52,393 nt of DNA from NCBI GenBank assembly GCA_000697665.1, contig KL197714.1:1454841-1507233 (forward strand), in the 5' to 3' direction. The stretch is from Jaapia argillacea MUCL 33604. Its lineage: Eukaryota; Basidiomycota; Agaricomycetes; Jaapiales; Jaapiaceae. The notes beneath the pieces were generated by a model that made no database searches, had not been told where the DNA came from, and worked only from the letters and a program-made list of their open reading frames with translations. A program made the translations under genes and the position numbers. Within the stretch, counting starts at the first letter, position 1, and the number at the start of each line of letters is the position of its first letter. Positions 31,515-41,893 of this stretch are shown one piece after another.

Positions 31515-32354
31515 TCAGGAGTGAGGGAATGGGATGTCGGGTCCGAAATCGTATGAAACTGGTGAGTTCAACTCAATCCGAAGAAAGGGGATGTCGTATA
31601 CTTGATTCAATGGAGTTACGGTCAAAACGGTATAATGGTGCGATTCCGCTAGTAGGCGGATTGGGTTCCCCACAGCGTAACCACCACGCCTGGAGAAACG
31701 ATTCATGTGGTTCAATTGACCTTGCATATACACCAGTTCAGCGGTACCAGTAGTGATATGGGCTTGGGCTTCCTCGAGACGACGCTGGGTGTCTGCTAAC
31801 GCAGTATTGGCTTGTAGGACAGTGGATTCCCGTTCGCGGGCCTCCGCCTCCAGCTCAGCTACTCGGGATACTAGTCCTTGGGCGCGGACTTCATTTGAAG
31901 CAGCCTGGGCTTCGAGATGAGCCATGTTGGCTTGTAGTTCACGGAGAGCATCTGATGAGGAACGAAGGGACTCAGCTTGAGCTTTGACGTGCGCGCGGAA
32001 TCTAGCTTCGTCAGCTATGCCATGGGTGAAATAGCGGTTACAGATCGCACAGTCCTCGTGCAAAGGGACTCCAAACATTTGGCTGTAGATCCAGGCGGAT
32101 TGGCCTTAGGAGCCAAGCTCATGCATCTGATTGGATCGAGATGATCCCTCTCCTCGATCGTGATGAGAGGAATGGGAGTGATTTTCAGAACCAGAGATGT
32201 ACGAACTAGTATGAGCGGATCTGCCGCCCTCTTCGGAGCTTGTGGAAGGTCCCCTTTCGCTACGTCGACCGTCCCCATGGTGGGTCCGGGAGTGAGAGCG
32301 AGGACGAGGGGATCAAGAACGACAGCACTTATTGCCGTGCTTGTCTTTGGCCAT
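31515..32354 (-). pseudogene. Broken ORF with Arg/Ser-rich start and coiled coil, next to the Gypsy 3' end
   Basis: A minus-strand frame starts at 32354 (MAKDKHGNKCCRS) and continues in phase to 31515, interrupted by one TGA soon after the start and one TAA just before the ATG at 32078. The first part is rich in Arg, Ser, Gly and His. It is followed by HEDCAICNRYF, and then by a clear coiled coil with alternating Leu/Ala/Glu (ALRELQANMAHLEAQ, RVAELEAEARERE, ADTQRRLEEAQAH). The C-terminal part is ordinary. The position downstream of the integrase would suit a third ORF of the Gypsy element; equally it may be the gag-like start of another retroelement lying in the same orientation. No function can be assigned. 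Confidence 0.55.
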
Positions 32355-32465
32355 GTCAGAAATTAAAAGATAGTAAAGCGAGTCAACAGCAGAGATTTAG
32401 ACAAGTCATCGACTGTGGCGGTCGATTGAAAGACAGAGTTCTATGGCACAAGGGTATTATGGCCT

Positions 32466-32481
32466 AATACTGTACAGTATT
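32466..32481. other. 16-bp perfect palindrome
   Basis: AATACTGTACAGTATT reads the same on both strands. It lies between the last Gypsy stop codon (32494) and the start of the coiled-coil ORF (32354, minus). It could be a junction or a protein-binding site; chance is also possible. Confidence 0.6.
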
Positions 32482-32493
32482 TGTAATCGCCAA

Positions 32494-34311
32494 CTAGCCT
32501 GTTAAGGCAACTGCCTTTTTGGGTAACACCGATGCCGAGGCTACTCCACATAGTGTTAGATAGTCATCTAGGGCTTGTAGCTCGTCGCAGTTAGCTAACG
32601 GCTCCCATGTTTTGTCGCTGTAGGTCCATCGCAACAGTAGCTGTAACTTATTCCTCATCCATCGGTGGCTCGTGATTTCCTCGACCATCCATTGAGCGTC
32701 ATCATCGTTTCCAAAGTCATAGAATACCTTGGTCTCGCGATGGGGAAACATGACTTCATCGTTATTCTCATGCCTTTGCAGCCTGCTAACATGGAATGTC
32801 GGGTGAATCCAACGAGACTTAAGGGCCTCAGGCAGCTCCAGTGTATAGGTGGATTCGCTGGGGTTCGCCATGAGAATCTTGTAAGGCCCCACGAATTTAG
32901 GCATGAGCTTCCTCGCTCTACCCTTGGGGAGGGACAAGTTCTCGGTAGACAGGAATGCTAGGTCCCCTTCCAGGAACAGATCGTCAGGTCAACGTCTCTT
33001 ATTAGCGTGAAATGCCTGATTAACCCAACTCTCGAGTATAGTGTTGTGAGCCTTGGCTAAGTTCTCTAGAGCCTTGAGAGCGAAATCCTTTACTCCGGGC
33101 ATAGCAGGCACCAGGTTAAGCTGACGGATCATGGACGGCATAGGTCCCACCAGCTCGAACGGAGCGAACCCGGTAGTCCGACTGATGCTGGAGTTCATGG
33201 CGAATTCGATAAGCGGTACCTTCTCAATCCAGTCCATCTGATCAGGTTGAACTAGTGATCGCATAACCTGGTTGGTAGTGCGGATAGCCCGTTCTGAAGA
33301 CCCATCGGTCTGAGGGTGGAACGCCGTGGACATCAACTGTTTCGTTCCTAATAACTGATGCAACTCCCTCCAGAAGCGAGAGGTGAACTTGCTATCGCGG
33401 TCGGAGACAATAGAGTCGGGTATACCATGATGTCTGACATACCGATTGAGGTATATCCAAGCTAGCTCAGAGGTGGTAACGGTAGTCAACACAGGGACAA
33501 GGTGAACCATAGCGGTTAAGCGACATATGATGACCCATAAGTAATCAAATCCCCCAGAAGGCGGGAAAGGGCCAACGAAATCCATCCCTATCGATCCCCA
33601 CAGTCAGGTAGGAATGGGGAGGGAATGGAGTTTCCCCATCGGCTTCTGACCCGTAGCCTTGGTAGTAGCACATACATTGCACGTATCACAATATTTCTCG
33701 ATTATAGTAGCCAACTTGGGCCACCAGTACCATCGACGAACATATTCAGACGTCTTGAATGATCCCAGATGTCCGAGAATTGAATGACTGTGTTCGATCA
33801 CGATTTCCAGCAGGGATCGTTTACCAACCATAACCTGAGGAATACACACCACTTCCATCCCCTGACGATTTTTGGTCATGATTAACCCGTCTTTAACGGA
33901 AAACAGGGAGAACCCCTTAACATCAGTGAGGATCTTTGAGAAGAACCTGTCTTCCGAATATCCGTTTCTAACAGTGGTCATGAAATCGGTATCCTGTTCC
34001 ACGCGATTCATGAGTGAAGGTTGGGACTTCATGGCCTCCGCCAAAGTGGGGTTGTCATCCATAGAGGGAGCAATCCATGTGGCAGGGACAGGCTCTGGTT
34101 CGTTGGGCATAGCCTCTGCCATAGTCTGAGACGCTGCATGTTGTTCTTCAGTCGCAGTGACGTCCTGAAGACGATCGGATCGTCTTACAGGGCCAACGGG
34201 AACCTTCTTAAGCTTAGACCAGGGGGTCGTCACTCGAGCGGCTCGAAACTCTTCGATCCGAGCTACGGGGAGAGCGTCCCTGTCTGGGTCCAGTCGTACG
34301 TCAGCATTCAC
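32494..34311 (-). pseudogene. Gypsy integrase and chromodomain segment
   Basis: The frame runs through an HHCC zinc-binding region (LEIVIEHSHSILGHLG, KYCDTCNVCATTK), then the DDE core: GMDFVGPFPPSGG with the first Asp, IVSDRDSKFTSRFW with the second, and TDGSSERAIRTTNQVM with the Glu. The C-terminal part has FVGPYKILMANPSE and a chromodomain-like MVEEITSHRW, LLRWTYSDKTWEP. TGA codons at 33604 and 32989 interrupt it; the catalytic triad itself is kept. In chromoviruses the chromodomain steers insertion to heterochromatin; this is family knowledge. Confidence 0.88.
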
Positions 34312-36003
34312 ATAGTTGTTCTTGGGCTGCCATTCGTCAAAATTGTCGGACTCGTAATATCGCGAGAAGCAGTTGGCGACCTTGTTGAGTTTGCCTTTGA
34401 CATATCAGATAGTGTAGTCAAACCGGCTGAGATACTCATTCCATCGCACCTGTCAGTACGATAAGTTCTTCTGGGTGCCCATATATTCCAATGCCTTATG
34501 GTCCATGATTATGATGATCTTCCTGTTCAGAAGCTTGTCCTCCCACTTCATCAAAGCCTTGAGGATAGCAATCGTCTCGTGTTCATAAGTGCGATAAGAT
34601 TGTTATGCGTTCGTGAACTTTTTGGACATGAAGCCTGCGGGCTGGCACGTTTGCCAATCCTGTCCTTGGCCGTAGAGTGCCCCAACACCAGTCAGGGAGG
34701 CATCGCAAATTACCCATATGGGTTCACCAGTGCTGGGATCAATGGGTTTAAGGATCGGAGTACGACAGGCTAACACCTTGATACTTTCAAAGCATTTGTC
34801 GTGGATAGGTCTCCACGCAAACGCCTGACCATTGCAGATCATACTGGATAGAGGGCTGGTAAATGTGGTCACATCAGGCGTGAACAGAGCTAGGTATTGG
34901 ACCAGCCCCAAAAAACGCTGAACGTCATGATAAGTTCGAGGGGTTCGCCATTCACGAACCTTGGCCATTTTATCAGCGTCGGCGTGAATGCCCTTGTCGT
35001 CGATTATGTGCCCTAGGCAGTCAATGCGCTCTGCGAACAGACTACACTTCTTTTTGCTGAGATATAGCTTAGCTTCACAGAGTTTGGTGAACACCAAATG
35101 CAGGTGCTCTTCGTGTTCAGCTAGCGAGTTGGAGAACACGAAAATGTCATCAAGGTAGACATGTATGAAGATGCCAATGAATTCTCGGAATAGGTGGGTC
35201 ATGAATCATTGAAAAGTAGCTGGGGCGTTCGTGTCACCCTGTTGCATAACATGGCTAACGTAGGTAGCGTATGCCGTAGCAAACGCCGTCTTCCAAACAT
35301 CATCAGGGTCCACCTGCATTTGCTTGTAAGCGTCAGACATGTCGATTTTTGACCTAACCTTAGCGCGAGCAACATCGTGACGGATTTCATCTTGATCAGG
35401 AAACGGGGTAACATCCTTGATGGTGTTATTGTTTCGTTTCCGACAGTCAACAACGGTACGAATATCAGTCGATTTGGGCTTTAGCAACGTGAGCATGGGA
35501 GCTGCCTGGGGGACAGTGGCTTCCTCCCACCATCCCGCCTGGAGGTATCTATCGATCTTTGCTCTCAGCTGAGGCTTCAAGGCTTCCGCACACCGGGGCA
35601 AATGGTACGAGTAGCGTTTGTTCTCGTCCACTAAGGGAATCTTATGGTTGATCTCTCTAAGCGGGGGTAACTCGAGGGGTATGGTACCCAACAGGTCCGC
35701 ACATTGAGCTGTCCATTTGTCACGTAGCTTCTGCCTGAGGTCCAGATCGATCTTGAGATCATCCGGCTCAGGGGGTATAGGAGTAGGTTCGTCAGATCGC
35801 GTAGGATTATGACGAGCATTACGGGTGTCCTCAGAATAATTATTCGTCGTGGATGACGAAGGGTGAACTTTCGTGGATTCTTCAAAGAAGAAGCTCCCAG
35901 AAAAAGGCTCACTCTGACCAGCTTGTCGTTGCAAGAAGTATTCATCCGTGATTTCTTCCACCGTGGCTTTGCGAGTTTTTGTGGGTGGTGGGTCATCGCC
36001 CAT
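34312..36003 (-). pseudogene. Gypsy reverse transcriptase and RNase H segment
   Basis: The frame includes SKIDMSDAYKQMQV (motif A Asp), NAPATFQ followed by TGA, then FMTHLFREF and the intact active-site box VYLDDIFVFSNS near 35,155. After the connection part come CDASLTGVGALYGQG (RNase H first Asp), MDHKALEY and VRWNEYLSRFDY. Stops are TGA at 35206, 34453 and 34405, and TAA at 34603. Catalytic residues of the polymerase appear kept, so the loss is by nonsense changes, not by substitution of the active site. Confidence 0.88.
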
Positions 36004-36012
36004 GGCCTCGCT

Positions 36013-36549
36013 TCACCTAGGATTAATCACTGGATGTGACGACGAGTCTGTCTGGCTGACTTTTTTGCCTGAACCCAACTTGGGTTCAGGGGATAGCTCT
36101 CTGGTAGACTGAAAGGTGACGCTGGTATCGAATTGCTGACCATGACGATTGCCCCGCAGACCCTCTCCCCCTTTAAATAGGGATACAGGAGTGGATCCCG
36201 ATTTTAATACACCATGTTTGAAGTCCAACAATACTCCCATTCTGCGCATGAACGCCGTACCGAGCACAGCGTCGTACCAGTCAATATTCACAATGTTGAA
36301 GTAGTGTTTTATCGTGTTATGACCGAAGGTAATGTCCGTAGTAGTGCCAAATTGAATGGTGGATCGACTCCCAACACATCCCAACTGCAGTGGAATTGGG
36401 GTTTCCAATTCCGACACTGGAATACCCGCCAGTGTAACAAAACTAGGGCTAAGGGAATCCATTGTACTTCCTGAATCCAATAGCGCAAACGCTGATGTTC
36501 CTCCAATGTTCACATAGCAACACATCACCTCCTTCGCTGGGCGACTCAC
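36013..36549 (-). pseudogene. Gypsy retropepsin segment
   Basis: The frame contains ALLDSGSTMDSLSPSFV, with the catalytic Asp-Ser-Gly of a retroviral-type aspartic protease, followed by VLGTAFMRRMGVLLDF, the second hallmark. TGA codons flank it at 36556-36558 and 36013-36015. Codons preceding the first TGA are present again in the downstream copy at 37275, where CGA is found instead. Confidence 0.85.
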
Positions 36550-36755
36550 GTTGGGTCAGGTAATCTTCCCGTCCATCTTACGCATGCAAGCTCGGGTCAC
36601 TGTTTCCTGCCCAGGAACTGGCTTCATAGTGAATAAAGCAGGTTCGACCGATCTGAACCTAGGCACCGTATCGTCATCAGGCGAGTTGGATACCTCTTGT
36701 AGATTGGGTAGCCCCTCAAGGCTATTCACGCTATCGGTATCTGAGTCCACGGTTC
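36475..36755 (-). repeat. Copy 1 of duplicated Gypsy segment
   Basis: The 280 bases match 37193-37472 nearly completely, including the coding frame for MDSDTDSVNSLEGLPNLQEV. Differences include G/A at 36558 against 37275 (CGA to TGA on the coding strand), C/T at the shared TGAGTCCAYGG, and one base missing in copy 2 near 37,206. Beyond 36755 the two copies diverge abruptly. Confidence 0.92.
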
Positions 36756-36768
36756 ACTAGTCCCCAGC

Positions 36769-37005
36769 AACTATAGTACAATAACAGGATGATTGACCAC
36801 AAACGGATGTGTATAAGTCCTGATGAAATAGTACTAGACTTGCCCTGTACAAAATGCACCTAGTGTTTCTGTAGAACAGAATTCAATCTAGTAAAATTTG
36901 TGGTACTACATCCTGCCCACCCTATGTTTCGTATTACTATATGTTGTCAGGATAGGGTGGGGTCAATAAAATTGGAAAAAATCGAATAAAATACAAATAA
37001 AATTC
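36769..37005. repeat. Unclassified repeat, copy next to the gap
   Basis: From TAGTACAATAACAGGATG on, this sequence matches the last 103 bases of the window (52,291-52,393) with only a few differences, one being an extra C in GTCCCTGATG there. It interrupts the Gypsy copy at 36,755 and ends in the run of N. It is the start of an element whose remaining part is not in the window. Confidence 0.85.
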
Positions 37006-37192
37006 NNNNNNNNNNNNNNNNNNNNNNNNNNNNNNNNNNNNNNNNNNNNNNNNNNNNNNNNNNNNNNNNNNNNNNNNNNNNNNNNNNNNNNNNNNNNNNN
37101 NNNNNNNNNNNNNNNNNNNNNNNNNNNNNNNNNNNNNNNNNNNNNNNNNNNNNNNNNNNNNNNNNNNNNNNNNNNNNNNNNNNNNNNNNNNN
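37006..37192. other. Assembly gap, 187 N
   Basis: The sequence is unknown here. The flanks are the unclassified repeat on the left and copy 2 of the duplicated Gypsy segment on the right, so the join between contigs is likely repeat-driven and its true length is uncertain. Confidence 0.99.
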
Positions 37193-37472
37193 ATCCAATA
37201 GCGCAACGCTGATGTTCCTCCAATGTTCACATAGCAACACATCACCTCCTTCGCTGGGCGACTCACGTTGGGTCGGGTAATCTTCCCGTCCATCTTACGC
37301 ATGCAAGCTCGGGTCACTGTTTCCTGCCCAGGAACTGGCTTCATAGTGAATAAAGCAGGTTCGACCGATCTGAACCTAGGCACCGTATCGTCGTCAGACG
37401 AGTTGGATACCTCTTGTAGATTGGGTAGCCCCTCAAGGCTATTCACGCTATCAGTATCTGAGTCCATGGTTC
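37193..37472 (-). repeat. Copy 2 of duplicated Gypsy segment
   Basis: This copy begins at the gap edge and continues into the intact upstream part of the Gypsy element. It is therefore the copy that connects with gag, while copy 1 connects with pol. It keeps CGA at 37273-37275 where copy 1 has TGA. Confidence 0.92.
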
Positions 37473-37662
37473 TCATGGCGCTAAGCCTAACTGACCGAGC
37501 TGATCTGGAGTCATCGGACCCATAACAATTATAATAGTTGGATGGACTCGACGAATCGTAAGAGGTGTTTAAGTAGTCTTGGCGAGATGAGGATCGCCCA
37601 TGGCCTCATTGACTAGATCGTGACTGGCCGGAATCCGAGCGATCACCACGACGCTCACTCTG

Positions 37663-38271
37663 TCAAGTAGGTCTGGTATCAATTGGTGACGACTGTTCTG
37701 TCGACAACTCTGACTCTCCAGTAGTAGTAGGCTCCGTTGACGGTTCCTCTACGTGGGCAGCTCGTAACTGTGCGTCTCGCCAGGGGGAGGGGCACTGCCT
37801 CTGCATATGACCCTTCTTCCCGCAGTTATGGCAAGTAACATCCACAGATCCAGTGGTTTGGTAAGGGTGACTATTATTGGCTGGGGGAGGCCTGGCTGGC
37901 CTCCTCCCTTCATTAAGCCGATTATACCTGGAGGGTCTATTATCACGGCGGTGGTCGACTCTGCCTCATCGGTGGTCATCCTGTCAAGGTGAATGGTACC
38001 CTTTGGACTTGTAATAAGAGGAGGGCCTATCATCTCGACCCCTCAACTCACGAGCAACGCATTTCCTTCGGGACAAACGATCCTGTTTGTTCCTGCGACT
38101 ATCAGGGGACCAATCTTGACGGTCATTTCTATGAGGACTACGGGCATCATGATCTTTGGTACGTCTAATGGATGATGACTTGCCCTCGCTCAGTCTGGCA
38201 CCACTAAGCTGTCGCCGCCTGGCTATGAACCTGAGGGAGGTCTCCATCTCGATAGCCTCATGATACATCAC
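37663..38271 (-). pseudogene. Gypsy nucleocapsid region with CCHC zinc knuckle
   Basis: After MYHEAIEMETSLRF and an Arg-rich stretch, the frame reaches VTCHNCGKKGHMQRQCPS, a standard CX2CX4HX4C knuckle that binds RNA during packaging. TGA codons occur at 37984, 37966 and 37663, and another at 37606 further on. Confidence 0.85.
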
Positions 38272-38771
38272 TTCAGAGGGTTGGATTCAGCGTTAACTCC
38301 CTGATTCTTCATCAACAAACCCCTGATTTCCTCAGGGATTCCAGCCAAGAATTCTCTCCTGAATGTATAGTTGTCAGGGGCGACCACCATACGTGCTGTG
38401 TTGTGACGAAGAGCGTTATAGAACGCAGCCACGCCCGTCTCTGAGCTGAACTTGCAATTAAGGAACTTGTGAACTGCTTCCTGGACCGTAGCCTTATGCA
38501 GGAACCGGGTGTGTAAGGCACAGACCACTTTCTCAAAGTTCAAACCTCGTTCATAATAACGGGACGTGTCAATCTCGTGGTTAAACCAAGAGAGGGCCTG
38601 TTTACGAAGAAACTGCCCCAGGAAATCCACCCTGGTGCGGTCGTACTTGACGCCGGTCAATCCTTGCATTGACATCCATCGTAATGGGAACTGGAACCAG
38701 TTCTCGAATTTCTCAATGTCGTCTTCCCCTTCCCAATGATAAGGGGTAGGGGTCTTAACACCTTTTGGCAA
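38268..38771 (-). pseudogene. Gypsy capsid (gag) segment
   Basis: This carries a retrotransposon gag pattern with EKFENWFQFPLRWMSMQG, VDFLGQFLRKQALSWFNHE and AGIPEEIRGLLMKNQGV. It ends in a frame change just before 38271, because the following segment (YHEAIEMETSL) lies in another frame. Confidence 0.8.
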
Positions 38772-38804
38772 GGGCTGGCTAGACTGGCCGTGGTTAAGAC
38801 GCTC

Positions 38805-41044
38805 TCATATCATAACCCTAATCCGAGTCAGTGACTCCTCTTCATATTCGTCAGGATAGTTGACGATAGCAGTAGGGTTAAGGTAGGCTCGAGGTGAACC
38901 TGAGTATGCATGGCTCACTCTCTCGGGCCTCGGACAACAGGACACTGAGCTCAAGGGGTCGGCTCTAAGATCAAACCTAACATTAGAGGGGCCGTATGAC
39001 AACTCATCACAAGTATGATTATCATCGTCGGACGAGTCATTGCCCTGATCATGGGAAGGAGGCCTATCCCCTCCAGGAGGGCCACCTCCTCTGTCAGGAG
39101 GTCCTCTGCCTCCCCCAGGGGGACCGGATCCACCTCCACCAATACCACCAGGCGCAGTACGATCACCATCGGGCTGATGATTACTCCCGTTCGCATCACC
39201 CTCTGGGGGTCCATGGCGATTGTGCGGCAGCCCCCGACCGCCACGTTCATCAGAGTTGGAACAATGACCACTAGAGGTCGCACTACTGTGGCTAGAACCG
39301 GGCAGGGGAGGAGGAGCAGGTGGAGCTCCTCCTATACCACCACCACTGCCGCTCCTGGTTGCAGTTGGAGGGGAACATCGCAATGGAGAGTGAACAGGTG
39401 GCACATCTCTAGGACCACTGGACCCATAAGGACCATTAGGGGCGGTCCTTCGGGGTTCCCTAAATATCTCGATGATGGGGTCATCCTTTCTTACCAAAAA
39501 AGGCAGGACTTCTGATCTGAACTGATTATAGTGAGGGACTTCAGGCCCTTTACCCTTATCCTGGGTGACGTTTTCTCGTCCACCCTCGTAACCTTCGTCA
39601 TTAGAAGGAACAGTATCAAATCGCATGGTATACTTTTGAATGGGGTTGGGAAGGATTCCAACATACTCGTTTCGAAGTACTGTCAGCTCCTTAGCCCCTG
39701 CTATATGCGGTGGCCCATCCTGATCGAACCTTCCACTCGTGGGCAAGGATGGTAGCCTGGGCGGCACTAAAGGCGGCACTCTACTAGTTCCACTATTGGG
39801 GGGGGCTGTGACGGGGGTAATCCCTTAGTAGCTTTGGGTAATCCCCCATTCCCATTATGCGTTCGAGGAACTGGTTCGCTGACCATGCAAGCTCGCTCTA
39901 TGAATGGGGTCGACTGTGCTCAGGCCATCCGCTGTGCAGCAGCTTGACGACGATCATAATCCAGTACACTTTCATTAGGTAGATGACGACCTTCACCTAG
40001 GCACGATATGGATGCCAATATGTTGGCGTCTGAAGTATCATGAGCAGGGAACGGGGTTTCGGGCACCATGTCGGTACCTGTTACCCTCCCAGTGGTACGA
40101 TCCACGAGAAACAATCATGGCAAAACACTACCCTCCTTAGACGGAACCCTAGTGTTGGGGCCCGTCGGTAAGGATTCGACACTGGGTACAGGGGAAGGGA
40201 GGACTGTGTAGCCGCTGCCACTCCCCATAGCGTACGAGAAGACACTCAAGACATTATTCTGGCCAGAAAGAACGCACTCAGTAGCGTCCAGCTTAGCCTG
40301 TAACACCTTGTTCGACTGGTGATATTCGGTTCACAATCTGGCCGACTTGGCATGCAAGTCTACACTCACCTTGGTAATTTGAGCTATCACTCCAGCAACC
40401 TCATCAGTGAACGCTGCTATCTCCTGATCAGCCTCAATCCAACACTCGGTGGACCATTGTTGCAGCTCTTTAAGCGCAACCATCCCAGCCTTGGCGTTGG
40501 TATCGATGGACGATAAACATCTAGTCGACGCGACCATACTGGGGCGTCGCAACCCTACCGCCCCCACTGATGATACACGAGGGTCTACTAACCTGGATAT
40601 CCTGGGAGAAGGGCCTCGCCTGAATATCTCAGATCCCAATAAGTCGGACGCAGGCTCACTGAGAGATGCACCTTCTCTTTGGGCAGAGAATACCGCTCCT
40701 TGATCCCCACTTGGCATCACCAGCTGATCATCATCGGTTTCGTCGCCCGAATGCATTCCAGCCATCTCAGTCAGCAACGCTGCCACCGTGGTGTTAACTT
40801 CAGCCCTCGACTTGGAGGTGGCATCACCACCAGGGTCGGTGGGTACCATACTACCGTGAACGGATAGAGGAGAACTGGTCCCCTCAGGAGGTCGACTGGT
40901 AGATTCGCCGCTTCGATGAGAGTCGACATGGGGGTTGAGCTGCTCAGAGGTTTGAGATGCACTGGTGGGATTAGTGCCCAGGGTAGGAGACGTAGCAGTT
41001 GCCCTCTTGGCGCTTTTGGCTTTTCGGCACTGCTTGTTAGACAT
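38805..41044 (-). pseudogene. Gypsy N-terminal polyprotein region
   Basis: The frame starts at 41044 (MSNKQCRKAKSAKR), is Ser/Thr/Pro-rich, then has a hydrophobic and acidic stretch (WSTECWIEADQEIAAF). From 39779 to 38805 it is Gly/Pro-rich. Stops are TGA at 40331, 40115, 39920 and 38805; a frame change near 39,800 coincides with a run of eight G. This precedes the capsid segment and is typical of long N-terminal extensions in fungal Gypsy elements. Confidence 0.75.
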
Positions 41045-41174
41045 AGTGTAGTCCTGCTTTTGCTATAAGTCACGAAAGTCGCTGTAGAGGTTCAAAATAA
41101 AAAAACCAGGTTCAAAAAGGTGTAAGAAGTCTAATCTCAACCCTTAGAGTCACTCCGAGAGAACCGTTACCCGT

Positions 41175-41182
41175 CTTATATA
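41175..41182 (-). promoter_or_regulatory. TATA-like motif for the Gypsy element
   Basis: Minus-strand TATATAAG lies about 130 bases before the Gypsy start codon (41044), between a CT-rich stretch and the leader. The position fits a promoter in a 5' long terminal repeat, but the repeat limits are not defined. Confidence 0.45.
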
Positions 41183-41329
41183 GAAGAGCAGTAACTAGGC
41201 ACGAAAGACACAAGAGTAGAGAATAGAGCCAAGGAGACAACAAGATGAGCATAGCACGAAGTAATCTGAGAGAGGGAAGCCGCGCCAGCGGCTAACGAAG
41301 ACTCAACCAACATAACAACTAACAACAGT

Positions 41330-41893
41330 CCACCACAAGTCCTGAGAGTCCCACGACCCGTCCACCAAGGACCCACATCCTTACAGGGACAGAGGACGAT
41401 GACGAGGCCATGAATGGAAGTGGGGGAATGTTGAAATGTGCCCTATGTGGTGGCCCACACCGAGCCAATGATAGATGTTGTGGGATGAGGAAGGGTATGA
41501 AGGAAGGAGGCAGGACAAAGAAAATGGCAGGCCCCTCTAATGCCAGGGCTTGGAAAGTGGTTGGATCGCGAACAAAGTCAAACTCACCAAAACCAGCATT
41601 GCCATCCCCCCCCATCGAGCTCAAACCAGTATAGTGTTCTTGCAGACTCAGAATCAGGAGAGGAGGATCTGACGAAACATCAGAAGGGGAAAGTAATGCA
41701 GATGGCAAAAGCATGTGACATAGGTCGAGATTTAGCAAGGAAATGGTTGGAGAAGGCAGAGTGGGTGCTTCTGGAGGCAGTGAAGATGTTCTTTGTCACT
41801 AGGGAACAAGGAAGCAGTGGGCTAGAAAGTGAGGAGGCGATAGGAATTGCTACACCCTCATCAACAGTGCATAATGATTCAATTGACGAATGA
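41330..41893 (+). pseudogene. LINE ORF1 C-terminal fragment with zinc knuckle
   Basis: The readable frame includes MLKCALCGGPHRANDRCCG, a Cys-His knuckle, and then shifts frame near 41,630 (ELKPV against SNQYSVLADSESGEED). It continues to a stop at 41891-41893, which overlaps the ORF2 start in ATGA. The N-terminal part of ORF1 is absent. Its role would be RNA binding in the transposition particle. Confidence 0.75.

Larger units (their letters stand above)
32494..41330 (-). mobile_element. Ty3/Gypsy retrotransposon with chromodomain, inactive
   Basis: On the minus strand the order is gag-like N-terminus (41044), capsid-type segment (38771-38268), CCHC zinc knuckle (37845), aspartic protease (36549), reverse transcriptase and RNase H (36003-34312), integrase (34311-32989) and a chromodomain-like end (32937-32494). 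This order and the chromodomain define a chromovirus-type Gypsy element. From the zinc knuckle to the final stop all pieces lie in one frame, broken by TGA codons and one TAA plus a 187-base gap; there are two frame changes further upstream (near 39,800 in a G8 run and near 38,275). A TATA-like motif (41,175-41,182) marks the promoter end. I find no long terminal repeat pair: the left end lacks a copy of the right-end sequence. The element is dead as sequenced. Confidence 0.9.
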
